Assembly (NCBI GenBank): GCA_902806575.1
Contig: CADCXD010000001.1
Location: forward strand, 2,604,001 to 2,668,000
DNA length: 64,000 nt
Source: Jackrogersella multiformis
Taxonomy: Eukaryota; Ascomycota; Sordariomycetes; Xylariales; Hypoxylaceae
Direction: 5' to 3'
A model generated the notes under the pieces. That model was given only the letters and a program-made list of their open reading frames with translations, was not told the origin of the DNA and made no database searches. Within the stretch, counting starts at the first letter, position 1. Each line of letters opens with the position of its first letter. Made by a program: the position numbers and the translations under genes. Shown piece by piece: positions 36,027 to 48,226 of the stretch.

Positions 36027-36363
36027 ACCTTGATTCTGTACATATGAGTGCTGGATCTTACAGCGCGAATCGAACTATGGGGCAGTACTGGGATTAGGGG
36101 CACGCGAGATGAACGTTATTATTTGAAGATAAATATCTCGATATAAAGGAAATGCAAAGGCGATATATGATGAGAGGCGTTGAGAGTTTAGTATGAACGG
36201 GGGTGGAATAATCCCAGATCACAGTATTCATTCGTGGGAAATATATATGGTAGCCGGCTTATGACCCCCTGGCCTCAAATAATGGTATTGATAATTATGA
36301 CAAAATCGTAAGGTAGACTTCTGACACAATACCTACCTGGTTCATCCTCATCAAAAGTTCAGA
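36027..36363. other. convergent intergenic spacer
   Basis: This short region lies between the 3' ends of the F-box-like gene (plus) and the STAND-like gene (minus). It should contain both transcript ends. Nothing else was seen. Confidence 0.5.
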
Positions 36364-38702
36364 TTAGTCATCATAGACTAAATCGTCCCTTTTACCTAAC
36401 CTTCTATGAGACAGCTGGAGGTCTTCGATGGTCGGATTCATATCGTCATCCAAAAGTTCGAAGCTCAAGTCATGTTTTCCGCCATCAACATCATCTGGCA
36501 CAGACAGCACAACGATGTCCCTTTCCTGCGCTTCCATCAATAGAGGAGGCCCTAAATCTGTCAACAATATCTTTACAGTAGTATCTGCCTGTTCAACAGC
36601 ACCAAGGAACTGTAACATATCCTCTGCGATTTCCTCCATCGAGCCATCGAATCGAGAAATCGAATCGATGATAAAGAAGATGGTATTTTCTTCCCTGTCT
36701 TCAGACAGCGTATCAATGAGACGACAGAACAAGCCAATCAGCTTAGGCAGCGTCGAGACTGTTTTCTGTCTAAATCTTTTACTCTTTAGGAATTCGAGGT
36801 CGATACTAGGTCTGTGTTCTGCTATATGCAATAGCAATTGTGCAATTAGGCTCTTCACCATCATGACGACTGATCCACAACCTGCTTCATCTGAACCCGA
36901 GCTTGGAACGATCTCTCCCATATATGTCAAAACTGGGAACTCCGTTTTGATCGAGATTGTCTTAGCCATGAAAGCAGATGTTGCCGACATCGGATTCGAC
37001 CAATCTTCAGGTGGAGTTTCTGCTTCGATGGCAAGGGTCTGCGAATCAGGGGCCGTTAACCAGTCCTGGATTTCACTCGACTCAAAAATCCACTTCACCC
37101 TGTCTTTTTCTCTAAGGCTTAGTACCTCGAGTTCCCCTAAACGCTCTTCGATGTCTCTAAATGTGTCTGGTTCTGGCAGCGTTGCGTCGTGGAGCCATTT
37201 GTTTACAAGAACTCGGCGGTCTTCCGAAGAGCCAGTAGTCATCTCATGAAGAGCGGATGAAGAAAGTCGCTTTAGAGCAGCACGACTATACGCAATTCTC
37301 TTCCTTCCAACTTGAGATGGGTCCACTGTGTGAATTGTGATTAGGTCAATGCTAGTAAGAAAAATGGATATGAATTCTTGTCTTACGAGTTCCGTCGTGG
37401 CTATCGAACGATGGACTACTAGCAAGGAAATGATAAAGTTGGTTTACCATGATTTTCCCTAGCTGTGTAAGTTCGTCGATCTTTTGGTTCTGGTGGTCTT
37501 GCTCTCTTTTGTACTCTTCGCGGAATTCTGTGCCAGAACTTAGCAAGGTAGACAATAATAAGTAGAGGATGAATTACCCCCTAGATTCATGCTTGTGTCT
37601 TCCACAGTCAGCCTGGTGCTCACTGTGTGCGCTTCTACCCGCCCTAGCCTCTTGGAATCGCATAGTTGGGCTTCATGTTCGAAGGCTTTAGTCTCTCTTT
37701 TCAGGACCTCGATAGCCGCGGTAATGCTACCGCCGTACTGCTCTCCCTTGAGAGTAATTGAGAGGGTTTTTTCTATAAAAAGGATTTAGCTCATTTCTAT
37801 AGAAAATATTAAATCTATATGGTCTTACTCGCTATGTTTCTCGAAAGCTCATTTACGATCGATTCTAAAATATCGAAAATTGCGATAAAAACCGAATCGG
37901 CGCGCCTTTTCAGATCTCGAGATAGTTTATGGATGTTAATGGTGGCGTTTATCTGCTCTATTTGTGTGGGTATTTCCACAAGAGCATTGTAAATTTCCTC
38001 TCGCAGGCCTTCGGCTCGTTCAATAGCCTATATAAAGTTAGTTTCTGATAAATAAATGAAACGGCTGTGAGAGAAATACCGATAGAATTATAGTGAAGCC
38101 CCCACTGATTACTGAGCCATAGCTATCGTTCGGTATGAAACTTAAGAGGCTATTCAGAATCCCTCGATGTTCGACAAGACGATGGAAACAACGACGTATC
38201 TTGGCTAAACATCCTTTTGCGGATTTATCATCGCTATGCTTTAGTTGAAGCTCCTGAGCAATTCTTAAGACGTCTTGCATCGTGTAGTCCTCGGGCTTTT
38301 TTGTATCGATTCCCAGTTTCTTCCCGAGTTTCCTTTCTTCAACTGTCTTGCAGAATTGGGAAAGGGTTTGTTTGAACTTTTCCATCTTCCCTTCGGATTC
38401 CTTGAAATAATCCGTCCTATGATGCTTTAGATACCTAGGTATAGATATACTTCAGGGGCACCCTAAAATGCTTACTCATTGAAATCTGATGCTGCCACAA
38501 ATCTGTCAATTTCTGGTGCATACTGAGGGGATTGTGGTGCGATCATCTGAGCGACTTCAGACCCAAAAGCCTGTTCGGGGCGTGTCTCGAGGAATTCCAC
38601 GGCACTATTTGTAAGGGTATGGGACCTCCTAAGTTTAGGCCACGACGTCGATGAATTACGCTCTTCGACTGGTTCATGTTCTTCGTTTCGTAAAGTTGCC
38701 AT
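36364..38702 (-). CDS. STAND-like fungal protein, NACHT-type region without a Walker A
   Basis: Six exons: 38702-38476, 38416-38080, 38027-37829, 37772-37578, 37527-37387 and 37325-36364, about 686 residues, with consistent phases. The N-terminal half is the fungal STAND N-terminal helical domain (DUF7708-like): LLSFIPNDSYGSVISGGFTI, then ILSAIERAEGLREEI, followed by coiled coil and LYHFLASSPSFD. The C-terminal half follows the layout of a NTPase domain with SLIAQLLLHIAEHRPS and a Walker-B-like IFFIIDSISRFD, but I see no GxxxxGK[ST] loop. In this family such domains often lack a P-loop. STAND proteins act in fungal non-self recognition and programmed death; for this protein that is inference. 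No effector (HET, Patatin) or repeat domain is attached. It starts 617 bp from the divergent AAA+ gene. Confidence 0.78.
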
Positions 38703-39319
38703 GTCGAGAATACTTGCGTGGATTAGGTACAATAGTCACGATCTTCAAAGTAATGAAGACTGCTTGTCGTCAGCTGAGAGGATCGATCGAATAAGTACCT
38801 ACCTAGGTAGGTAGGCTGAGTGTGGCGATGCGCACTTGGAGTCTGTCATATCTGGGTGCAGTTTATAGCGCTAAAACTGCATATTTGCCTCCCAATCACA
38901 TACCCCGTACGTCCATTATCTGCAGTCCTGTGGATATCAACTATTAGCGAGAAACCAATCGACATCTATTCATTCCTAGTCCCGTTCGGAGACTACTACC
39001 ACTCACCACGCATGTATTATGTATTTGCTTAGCTTCACATGGTTTTGGCCCCCACTGATGTACTCTGCCAAATAGAGCATTAGAAATCGAAAGCTGAAAA
39101 CTTTTGAAAACTAATCCCAGTATTGTCTTAGATAACCATGTCATTTTCTATTCTCAGATATCTAGGTCTTGCCCCATGAATTATAACCTAAGATTATGCT
39201 GAGTTTGTTGCTACTGAGATATAAAGCGCAATATTTGAGATTTAAGTGAATTATTCACTTCTTCTTTCACGGCTGTCTACCTGGGTAGTGAGCTTACCCT
39301 TCTTGATGCGACCATAGCA
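38703..39319. promoter_or_regulatory. divergent promoter between STAND-like and AAA+ genes
   Basis: 617 bp separate the two start codons. A run of ACCTACCTAGGTAGGTAGG lies at about 38798-38816. No known binding site was recognised. Confidence 0.45.
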
Positions 39320-42300
39320 ATGTCGAGCGAGCAAACCCCTCCATCGCCGATACAAGCAGCAGAAGGGCTCCTAGATGAGACCCTCTCCTTGTCGGGAACC
39401 GAGTCAGACACGGCCACGAGAAATACTGATGAGCTGGACCGGTCCGAGACGCCGCTGCCTAGCACAACTAGAGGTGGCTATGGTAATACTGCCAATCGTT
39501 ATAGAAAAGCCCGAACAGTCCGTCCCATAATAGAGAGAAGAAACAGCTTTAATAGTAGCAGCAGTGCTAGCCTCAGCGATTCCGAAACAGAGGTCAGGAC
39601 TGCTAGCCGATTAACAAGTGCAGGTCTCTTCGATGCTTATGTCAGGAAAATCAAACATAAGCGAACACAAACCGTAGAAAGCAAAAAGGGCCCCCGTCTG
39701 GTTACAAGCCTCGTTACCTACGTTCAAAGCCTTGAGTCGCGAATCAAATCATTAGAGTCAAAGCTAGAATCTAAAGAAGAAAAAGAAAAAACCGAAAACG
39801 GCGGCAAGAAAGCTGCAGATGATGGCACGCCACGGGATCCCCCAGCACCCGAGTTCAAGATTAAATTCTTCCCTTTAAGCGAAGAGGTAGTTCCCACTGG
39901 CCGCTTCAAGCAGGGCCGGGAGAATATTGCGGATACCTATTGCTCCGTTGTTGGCCCTGATCATTTCATCCGAGCTGTTTATAAATGGAAGAATGCAGAG
40001 TCCATGGGGACTCCCCAAACAAATGATGACACCCAAGAGCTAAACCCCGAGGACATCGAACTTTTCGGATTTCGAATAGATTCTGGCCCTATCTCGAGCT
40101 TCTTCTTTTCCATCGCGGATTTTACCATGCCTACAGATAAGACTATTGAGCTATCCAAACCATTTCGTTTCATTATTCGGGGCCTTCCAGAGATTCGTGC
40201 TCACCTTGCCAAACTTGAAGCTAAATGGGGGTCAGTATTCCTTTATAGTAATTTATACCGATATTTCACTGAACCTCCTGCAGTTCTATCGAAACCATCG
40301 AGTCTGAAGAAAAATCCGGAAAGGGAGGAGATGGCGAGGTTCCGAAGGACGATCAAGTTAAGCGCCCAGTCAAGGACTTTGAACCTCCACAGGAACGTCG
40401 AGAAGCACTCGTCCACTTCCAAAAGCTATTGGCGTTCATCGAGAAGTACCTAGCACCGCAGATCAAACTCTATGAAGAAATTCGGGAAGGATCAATAACT
40501 AAAATCACGTTCGAAAACCTGTGGATGGTATTCAATGCCAATGAGATGATATATTGTCCGGACAAAAGAGGCAACCAAGAACTGGAGGTGTTCCTCGATG
40601 GTGATCCGAACACGAAGAAATACATGACTAGGACTAGATACGCTTCGCAGGCATACCGCGTCGTCTGTGCCGAGGGAGGCGTTGGCATTTACATCGACCC
40701 GGAGCGTGATGATAATTCGGCAATAGCCTCGCAGCCTGCGGGAAAGGCAAAGCAACAGACCCAAGACAAAATGGCTATGAGCGCAAAGGAGCGATTTACT
40801 ACGCTGAAAGTTTATTGCTTCTTTGTAGAGTCTGATGCCGAGAAATGGACACCAACTGATGATTTTTTCGTATTCAAACCGTTCGAAGGGGAGGTCGAGA
40901 TTTCCAGTCTCGAAGCCTACCCGCTTCGCTTCCACCCTCAGAGTGAGCAAATATCTGAGATGCTCTTACAGCGCGGTCGCAAATTCATCGAAATGACATC
41001 GATTTCACACATGACTTACGAGGGTCTAACCATTGGCGATGATAAAGAAGAGGTATGTTCATATACTGGTAAATGATAGCTGAGATTCCACAAGAGCAGC
41101 CAGAGTACCCTAAACCAGATATCCTTCTAGTGGCTATCTCCTATTCTAACCCTCTAGCTAGGTCCTCAGCTCAGTTATCGTCGACATCAAGCTTTATTAC
41201 CAAGAGAACAAGACTCACCGTCCAATCTGCGCCCCCCTCCAACCTCTTGGAATACTTAGGCCGATCACTCAAATCATTGAAGTATTTGGGACAACCGGCA
41301 GTTGCACCCATAGAAAACCCTGTCGAAGGACGAGTTGTTCTCGCGATATGTACACCGAGTCTTTTAAGGTCGACAAGATAAACCCATCTCTACGCCGTTC
41401 CCTATGCGACTACGAGCCAGAGGAGAAAGATCCGAAGTTAGCCGTCGATGCTATCAAGAAGCATATGGAAGCTACTGACTTCGTACGCCTTCTTCCTGGT
41501 GAAGTACCAGGATTCGTTTTACGAAACCGAAAATGGGGTGAGTTAATCAAATATACTCCAATGCGTTAAGTCGCGAGACTAATTTGTCTGTAGTTCATTT
41601 GGATATAAATCTACTGCAATGGGCAGTCACTCCCGACCACGAGTTTAGGCATCCCGCCGATGCCGAGGGGTGGAAGGATCTTGTGTTGCCACCAGGTTAT
41701 AAGGATATTGTACTCGCGATGGTAAAAAACCATACTGCTGGTACCAGGATTCTCAACGACGGGGTTCACCACACACCAGAGGTTGACCTTGTTAAGGGCA
41801 AAGGTAAGGGTCTCAATTTCGAAGGTAGAATTGATGATCTAACAGTCTTTTCTAGGGAAAGGATGTATTATTCTGATCCACGGCGCACCCGGGGTTGGCA
41901 AGACTTCAACTGCGGGTGAGTGTTTACCTTCTTGATCGTTGGAGGTATAAAATCGAATGAAGTCATTGACGTCTTTCCTAGAATGTGTCGCTGCTTATAC
42001 CAAACGGCCGTTATTCCCCATTACATGCGGTATGTATATTCGCTTGGATGTTTGAACATCGAACAAGCTGCTAAATATTCGAACAGGAGATGTTGGATAT
42101 CAGCCTGATGATGTCGAGAAGAATCTTGACAGGGTTTTCAACTTGGCACATAGGTGGGGCTGCGTTCTCTTGTTAGACGAAGCCGACGTATTTCTCGCAA
42201 AGCGTAATAGGGAAGATATCAAACGAAATGGGCTTGTGTCAAGTGAGTAATTCATCATCCCAGGATTCTCAGCTCAGCTTCTACTCATGACCTTTTTATG

Positions 42301-43108
42301 TTCATTCCAGGCTAACCTTGGTGTCTTTTTAGTTTTCTTACGGACATTGGAGTATTATCCTGGCATCCTCTTCCTTACCACCAACCGTGTAGGGGCGATC
42401 GACGACGCTTTCCGCTCCCGATTGCATCTTACTCTGTACTATCCACAACTTGACCGGAAACAATCCCGTAAGATTTGGAAAGTAAACTTCAGACGTTTGA
42501 AGGAGATAAACGTGGAGCGTGAAAAGCTAGGCCTGCCGAAAATGGTGATCGAGAAAGAGAAGATCCTCCAGTATGCCGAGTTAAACTTCGAGGAGCTACA
42601 CTGGAACGGTAGACAGATTCGGAATGCATTTCAGAGTGCTGTCGCGATGGCTACCTACGTATCCAAGGTGCAAGACACTACCAAGTCTCTAACCCTATCA
42701 GTCGACCAGTTTGACACCATTGCACAAGCGTCTTATGAGTTTGATCACTATCTGCAGACGACTCACGGCTTCGACGAGGACAAGATGGCGGCTCGCGACC
42801 GGTTGCGCGCGGGTGGACAATACAAGCGTGCAGAAGCGAAGAAGCTGAAGACCCTGCCGATTTCCGACGAATCTGACAGCTCCTCCAATTCAGACGCCGG
42901 GGAGAAGGCGTCACAGGATTCAAGCAATTCTGATTCCGAGTCTGAAAGTAAATCCTCACGACATAAGAAAGGCAAGAAGAAATCGAAGAAGCCAGATTCG
43001 AAAAGGCACAAGGACAAGAAGGATATTGTAAAGAGCGAGAAGAAGAAAGGGAAGGGGAAAGCGAAGGATACGGATAAGTCCGACGACGATTTGGATAGTG
43101 ATGATTAA
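39320..43108 (+). CDS. large AAA+ ATPase of the fungal DUF7025 type
   Basis: Eight exons: 39320-40230, 40284-41052, 41162-41537, 41594-41803, 41856-41915, 41982-42029, 42087-42242 and 42333-43108, about 1101 residues, all phases consistent. The N-terminal 200 residues are Ser/Glu-rich with a short coiled coil (SLESRIKSLESKLESKEEK). The middle carries the DUF7025-type region (EKYLAPQIKLYEEI...LWMVFNANEMIY and RGRKFIEMTSISHMTYEG). The AAA core follows: Walker A HGAPGVGKTSTA (about 760), Walker B VLLLDEADVFLAKR (about 820), sensor 1 GILFLTTNRVGAIDDAF and arginine finger SRLHL. The tail is a Ser/Asp/Lys-rich, probably disordered segment. These proteins look like nuclear or cytosolic unfoldases of unknown target. 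The P-loop is built from a 60-nt and a 48-nt exon. Confidence 0.9.
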
Positions 43109-43591
43109 GAATGGCTGTCCACGTTAAGATATGATGATATTCTCAATGGTTAAGTACCTACCTAGGAAGTTATAATAGAATTGGTGAATTATGAGAATGA
43201 GGATTTTACATAAGACTTGAGGGTGAAGTGTATGTGACAATTGTATGAATGACATATGTTGAGGAAATAAAATACTTTAACCTTACTTTGTGTTTTGAAA
43301 AAGCATAGACCACCTATATTTGCTGTGGAGAAAACCGGGACCTTTCGGGGCAAGCTTTACCGTCCGTGCGTGTCTCTTTCCCTTCGTTTTCCCGGGTCTC
43401 AACCTACCCAGCTGCCCAGTTCTTGCACTCCTCTCGAAAAAAAAGTCTCCATTTCCAAACCTCTTAAAAATATACCCATAACCCATACCCCATACCCATC
43501 CTCCGCAATCTCCTCTCTTCTCTCAATTGCAATTTGATTGCAATTGATTTTTTCCCTTTTACCTTGGAGGATTAGATATACCTCTCTAATA
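43109..43591. promoter_or_regulatory. promoter and leader of ATP1
   Basis: The right half, about 43370-43560, is pyrimidine-rich (cctttcccttttacc-like tracts), a common feature in front of highly expressed fungal genes. A TACCTACCTAGG word lies at about 43155. The left part is the 3' region of the AAA+ gene. The open frame at 43295-43537 is not supported. Confidence 0.5.
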
Positions 43592-46125
43592 ATGTTCCGC
43601 AACGCCCTCCGACAGTCCACGCGCGCTGTGAGCGCAATCTCTGCTTCGGGCAGAGTCGTTGCGGTAGGTCAAAATTCGGTGCCCTCGATTCCATCCCAAT
43701 ACCATCGGAGAATATATGCGATCGATCTCGAAGCATATCTGGACCAATTCCAAATATCAATTGAAGCTTTTAAGCTATCTTAATCCATATTTTAAGTGCT
43801 TGCACAGCTTCTAAAGCTCTTTATACCATAGTTACGTTGTCAATTTTCGGACTATCGGCTAACCGGGGGGGCTTTTTTTTCATAGGCACGAAATGCCGCA
43901 CCCGCAGCCTTCAACATCCAGGCTCGATCCTACGCCGACGCGAAAGCCACACCCACCGAGGTCTCTTCTATCCTTGAACAAAGAATCCGCGGTGTATCAG
44001 AAGAATCCAATTTAGCTGAGACTGGTCGTGTCCTTTCTGTTGGGTACGTATGGAGCCCTCACAACGAGATATTTAACGATTCGCGAATAATTCTTGCAAC
44101 ATATCTCATCGTTGCGAATAACCCCAACCACTCCATTATCGCAGCGAATATCGATACATACGAATATATAAGCAATTGCATCATATTTGCTAACATAGGG
44201 TCTATATAGTGATGGTATCGCACGTGTGCACGGCATGGCCAATGTTCAGGCCGAGGAGCTTGTCGAGTAGGTGCACAACTATTCAAGAGTTAACAAGTAT
44301 AAAACTAACCTTTATCACAGGTTCGCTTCCGGTGTGAAGGGAATGTGCATGAACTTGGAAGCTGGACAAGTTGGTGTAGTGCTCTTCGGGTCTGATCGCC
44401 TTGTGAAGGAAGGTGAAACCGTTAAGCGTACCGGACAAATTGTGGGTTTATATTGATATAATGTCTAAATGTTACCTGATGAATTAAGTAAGGTTGCTAA
44501 CTACTACTAGGTCGATGTTCCTGTCGGCCCTGAACTGCTAGGTCGTGTCATTGACGCTCTAGGTAACCCTATTGATGGCAAAGGCCCCCTCAACACCAAG
44601 CTGAGGAGTCGCGCTCAGCTCAAGGCTCCTGGTATCTTGCCCCGACAATCCGTCAACCAACCTGTGCAGACCGGTCTTAAATCCGTCGATGCTATGGTTC
44701 CCATCGGCCGTGGCCAGCGTGAGTTGATCATTGGTGATCGTCAGACTGGAAAGACCGCCGTTGCTCTTGATACCATACTCAACCAGAAGCGATGGAATAA
44801 CGGCAACGACGAGACCAAGAAGCTTTACTGTGTCTACGTCGCCGTCGGCCAGAAGCGATCTACTGTCGCCCAGCTCGTCAAGACCCTCGAGGAGAACGAC
44901 GCAATGAAGTATTCAGTTATTGTGGCGTGAGTAACTCGAGTTTTTTTCACCCTGCTTAGTCTGTCTTGGGAGCCAAACACTCTCAATTCAAGAAGTGATT
45001 ACTGACTCTCGTTGTTCAAGTGCTACCGCTTCCGAAGCTGCGCCCCTGCAGTACATCGCTCCTTTCACTGGTAGGTCCTTCCCCTGTTCTTTGTCGTTCT
45101 TGCCTTGGCTTCACGTTCCTTCCTGCTACATCATCAGGTCTGCACCACGTGACATCGCATCCGGGGCCGCCTTCACCTCTATATCTCGACCCGGACTGGA
45201 CCCGGGCATCTTCTTTGCTATTTTGTCTCGTTTTGTTACTTATCACACATTTCACTTATTAACCATTTATCTAGCTTCTGCTGTCGGTGAATGGTTCCGC
45301 AATAATGGGAAGCACTCCCTGATCATTTTCGATGATCTTTCGAAGCAAGCTGTCGCTTATCGTCAGATGTCTCTTTTGTTGCGTCGTCCTCCTGGACGTG
45401 AGGCTTATCCCGGTGATGTGTTCTATCTTCACTCACGTCTACTGGAGCGTGCTGCCAAGATGAATGACAAGCTCGGTGGTGGTTCCATGACTGCCCTGCC
45501 CATCATCGAAACCCAGGGTGGTGATGTGTCTGCCTACATTCCTACCAATGTCATTTCTATTACCGACGGTCAGATCTTCCTGGAGGCTGAGCTGTTCTAC
45601 AAGGGTATCCGACCTGCCATCAACGTCGGTCTGTCCGTGTCTCGTGTCGGTTCCGCCGCTCAGCTCAAGGCCATGAAACAAGTCGCTGGTTCGCTCAAGC
45701 TCTTCCTGGCTCAGTATCGTGAAGTTGCAGCGTTCGCTCAATTCGGATCGGACCTCGACGCGAGCACTAAGCAGACGCTTAACCGTGGTGAACGAGTACG
45801 TAAAAAGTCGATTTAATCATTTTTTTTATAATTTTAAGTGGGCTAACAGCTATTTTTACAGTTGACCGAGCTTCTCAAGCAGAAGCAATACTCTCCCATG
45901 GCCGTCAACGAGATGGTTCCCCTAATCTTTGCCGGTGTCAACGGTTACCTCGACCAAGTGCCCGTTGCTAAGATTCTGCAATGGGAGGCTGATTTCCTGG
46001 GTCACCTGAAGACGAACGAGTCGGACTTGCTTGCTACCATCGACAAGGAAGGTGCGCTCAGCAAGGACCTCGAGCAAAGATTGCGGGATGTCATCTCCAG
46101 CTTCACCAAGAGCTTTATCGCTTAA
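43592..46125 (+). CDS. ATP1: mitochondrial F1 ATP synthase subunit alpha
   Basis: Eight exons: 43592-43663, 43886-44043, 44210-44266, 44321-44441, 44511-44926, 45021-45070, 45275-45795 and 45862-46125, 552 residues, the usual length. The N-terminus (MFRNALRQSTRAVSAISASG) is a matrix-targeting presequence. The P-loop is GDRQTGKTAVALD, followed by YVAVGQKRSTVAQL. The beta-interface arginine region reads AINVGLSVSRVGSAAQ, and VDVPVGPELLGRVIDALGNP matches all alpha subunits. The alpha subunit alternates with catalytic beta subunits in F1, binding nucleotide without hydrolysing it. Intron 6 (204 nt) is unusual because it contains no in-frame stop; see the separate finding. Codon use is biased to C-ending codons, as expected for high expression. 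Confidence 0.97.
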
Positions 46126-46719
46126 ACGTTTAAACGTATCACAAGAAGGCATCATGCGGGGGGACTGTCTATACCTTAAGGGCCTATGATGGCGGATCTT
46201 GTTTCGTTTAGAGGTTACAATGCGGCAGGGTGCTGATTAGTGAAAAGGTGGGTAGAGAAGCGGAAGCATTCCAATTCCGACCCTTGTAAAATAGAGCCTA
46301 AAACCCAAGAGCACTCGATTATTTTTGTCTAGAAGCCTTCTCAAGTGTTGTTTTTGATGTCATAAGCATTTCTAGAGGTAAGATAACCCCTAAAGTTAAG
46401 TATAACAAGCTCCGTGGTAGATTCTCGGGTGTCTCTTGGTGACATCATACTTTATATCGGATGTTGTGGTTTGATAACCTATATCTTACAATTCTCCAAC
46501 CGCCGTTTAAACTTGCACCGTTACCAAACTTGTAACGTCTCTTTTCTTTCCATACCTTAGGCTGGCACATTATTGCGTTGTCGACCATTATTCATTGCTT
46601 TGGCCCATCTTAAATCGCACGTGTTTTTTCTTGATCTTTTCTCGTCATACCCCGCGGTTCCGGCCAGGGATCCCCGCAGCTGTTTTCTCACAACGCGGGG
46701 AGGAGGAAGAAAGAAAGAA
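46126..46719. other. intergenic between ATP1 and the NAD(P)HX dehydratase gene
   Basis: This holds the ATP1 3' region and the promoter of the next gene. A short purine tract (gaggaggaagaaagaaag) lies directly before the next start codon. Nothing else was seen. Confidence 0.5.
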
Positions 46720-48226
46720 ATGAGCTCCGAAGCCACCGAGAAGGAAATGTCGCAGGCTACGCGCCAGATACTCGGCAGGGTGCGCCAGATGGTACCGCCT
46801 ATGCTGGAGACGTTTCATAAAGGTATGTGTGTGTTCATGTGTGGAGGAGTGGAAGAATTGGCCGATGAGCCTCCTTGATGGGAGGGGAGGATGGCTAGAT
46901 ACCAATGCTGAGCTGGGTCTACTATTCTAGGTCAGCTGGGCCGCGTCGCTGTTATCGGCGGCAGCGAGGACTACACCGGCGCGCCTTATTTTTCAGCCCT
47001 GGCCAGCGCCCGCCTGGGGTGCGATATGGTGCGTGATCCGCACCTGCCTACCTACGCTTCATTTCCCCCGCCTTCCTGTTTCCTACAAAGAGTGTAGCTC
47101 GATCCCGAGCTTCCCCTCCGAGAAACATGAACTTGAAAGCAGCAGGAACTAACCACCGCCTTCCCCGCTCGTATAGTCGCACGTCATATGCACGCCGGCA
47201 GCCGCGGCCGTGATCAAGACGTATAGCCCGAACCTGATGGTGCACCCGCTGATGCGGCAGTCGCCACCCGCGCATAGCCTCTCGTCGGCAGCCGCAGCCG
47301 ACACGGACCCGGCCCAGATCTCGGCCGGGATCATCGACCTGCTGCCGCGCCTGCACGTGCTGGTCATGGGCCCCGGGCTCGGCCGCGACCCCCTGATGCA
47401 GGAGACGTGCGCGCGCGTGCTGGCTGCCGCCCGCGCCCGCGGCATGCCCGTCGTCCTTGACGCCGACGCCCTCGCCCTCGTGCTCAAGGCCCCCGAGCTC
47501 GTGCGCGGCTGGAGCCAGGTCGTGCTTACGCCTAACGTGGTCGAGTTCGGTCGCCTGTGGAAGGGTCTCAAGAGCGGCGACGACGATGGTAGCAAAGGAG
47601 CCGACTCCCCGACTCGCCAAGTCGAGGCGCTGGCGCGCGCGCTGGGCGGCGTGACGATCGTGCAGAAAGGCGGCGCGGACTTGATATCGAACGGCGAGAC
47701 GACGCTGACGGTCGACCTGAGGGGCGGGCTGAAGAGGAGCGGCGGCCAGGGCGACACCCTGACCGGCTGCATCGCGACTATGCTGGCGTGGCGCAAGGCG
47801 TACCTGGACAGGATCTGGGAGCACGACGGGGAGCTCGGCCCGGAGGAGACGCTGGGGCTGGCGGTTTTTGGAGGGTCTGCTGTTACGAGGGTAAGCCGCC
47901 ACCGCCACCTCCATCACTGCCACCGCCTAGTGTACACTAGTTAGGTGTCTAGTGTAGGTTATTGTTGAGGCGGCTGGGTTAGGTGGAGTTGAGATGGTTC
48001 GGGTCGCACCCGCAAAGTTGAGAAGACACCTGCTGATCCGTGCTTTTAGGAATGTTCGCGCCTCGCCTTCGAGAAAAAGGGCAGGAGTTTACAGGCCAGC
48101 GACCTGACCGACGAGGTTCACACCGCGTTTCTAAACGTGATCGGAGAGGTAACTGGGAAGCAAGGGTATGTGAATATGGTTACTATTTAGACGATGGATA
48201 GGAGAAGGCTGACGGATTACAGTTAG
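46720..48226 (+). CDS. ATP-dependent (S)-NAD(P)H-hydrate dehydratase
   Basis: Modelled exons: 46720-46822, 46931-47028, 47177-47890, 48050-48165 and a four-base last exon 48223-48226, about 344 residues. It repairs NADHX and NADPHX, damaged hydrates of the cofactors, using ATP. The ribokinase-fold motifs are visible: VAVIGGSEDYTGAPYFSALA, VLVMGPGLGRDPLM, VVLDADAL, LTPNVVEFGRL and the catalytic GGQGDTLTGC. The N-terminus gives no clear targeting signal. Two ends are possible: splicing gtatgt to attacag completes a Gly codon and a stop at once (IGEVTGKQG), while reading through gives a stop a few codons later (near 48190). Exon 3 is markedly GC-rich. Yeast YKL151C is the likely counterpart. Confidence 0.92.

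Noticed and set aside
47048..47923. 291-codon open frame on the minus strand
   Set aside because: It is antisense to the GC-rich exon 3 of the NAD(P)HX dehydratase gene; the product is Arg/Ala/His-rich, typical of a shadow frame.
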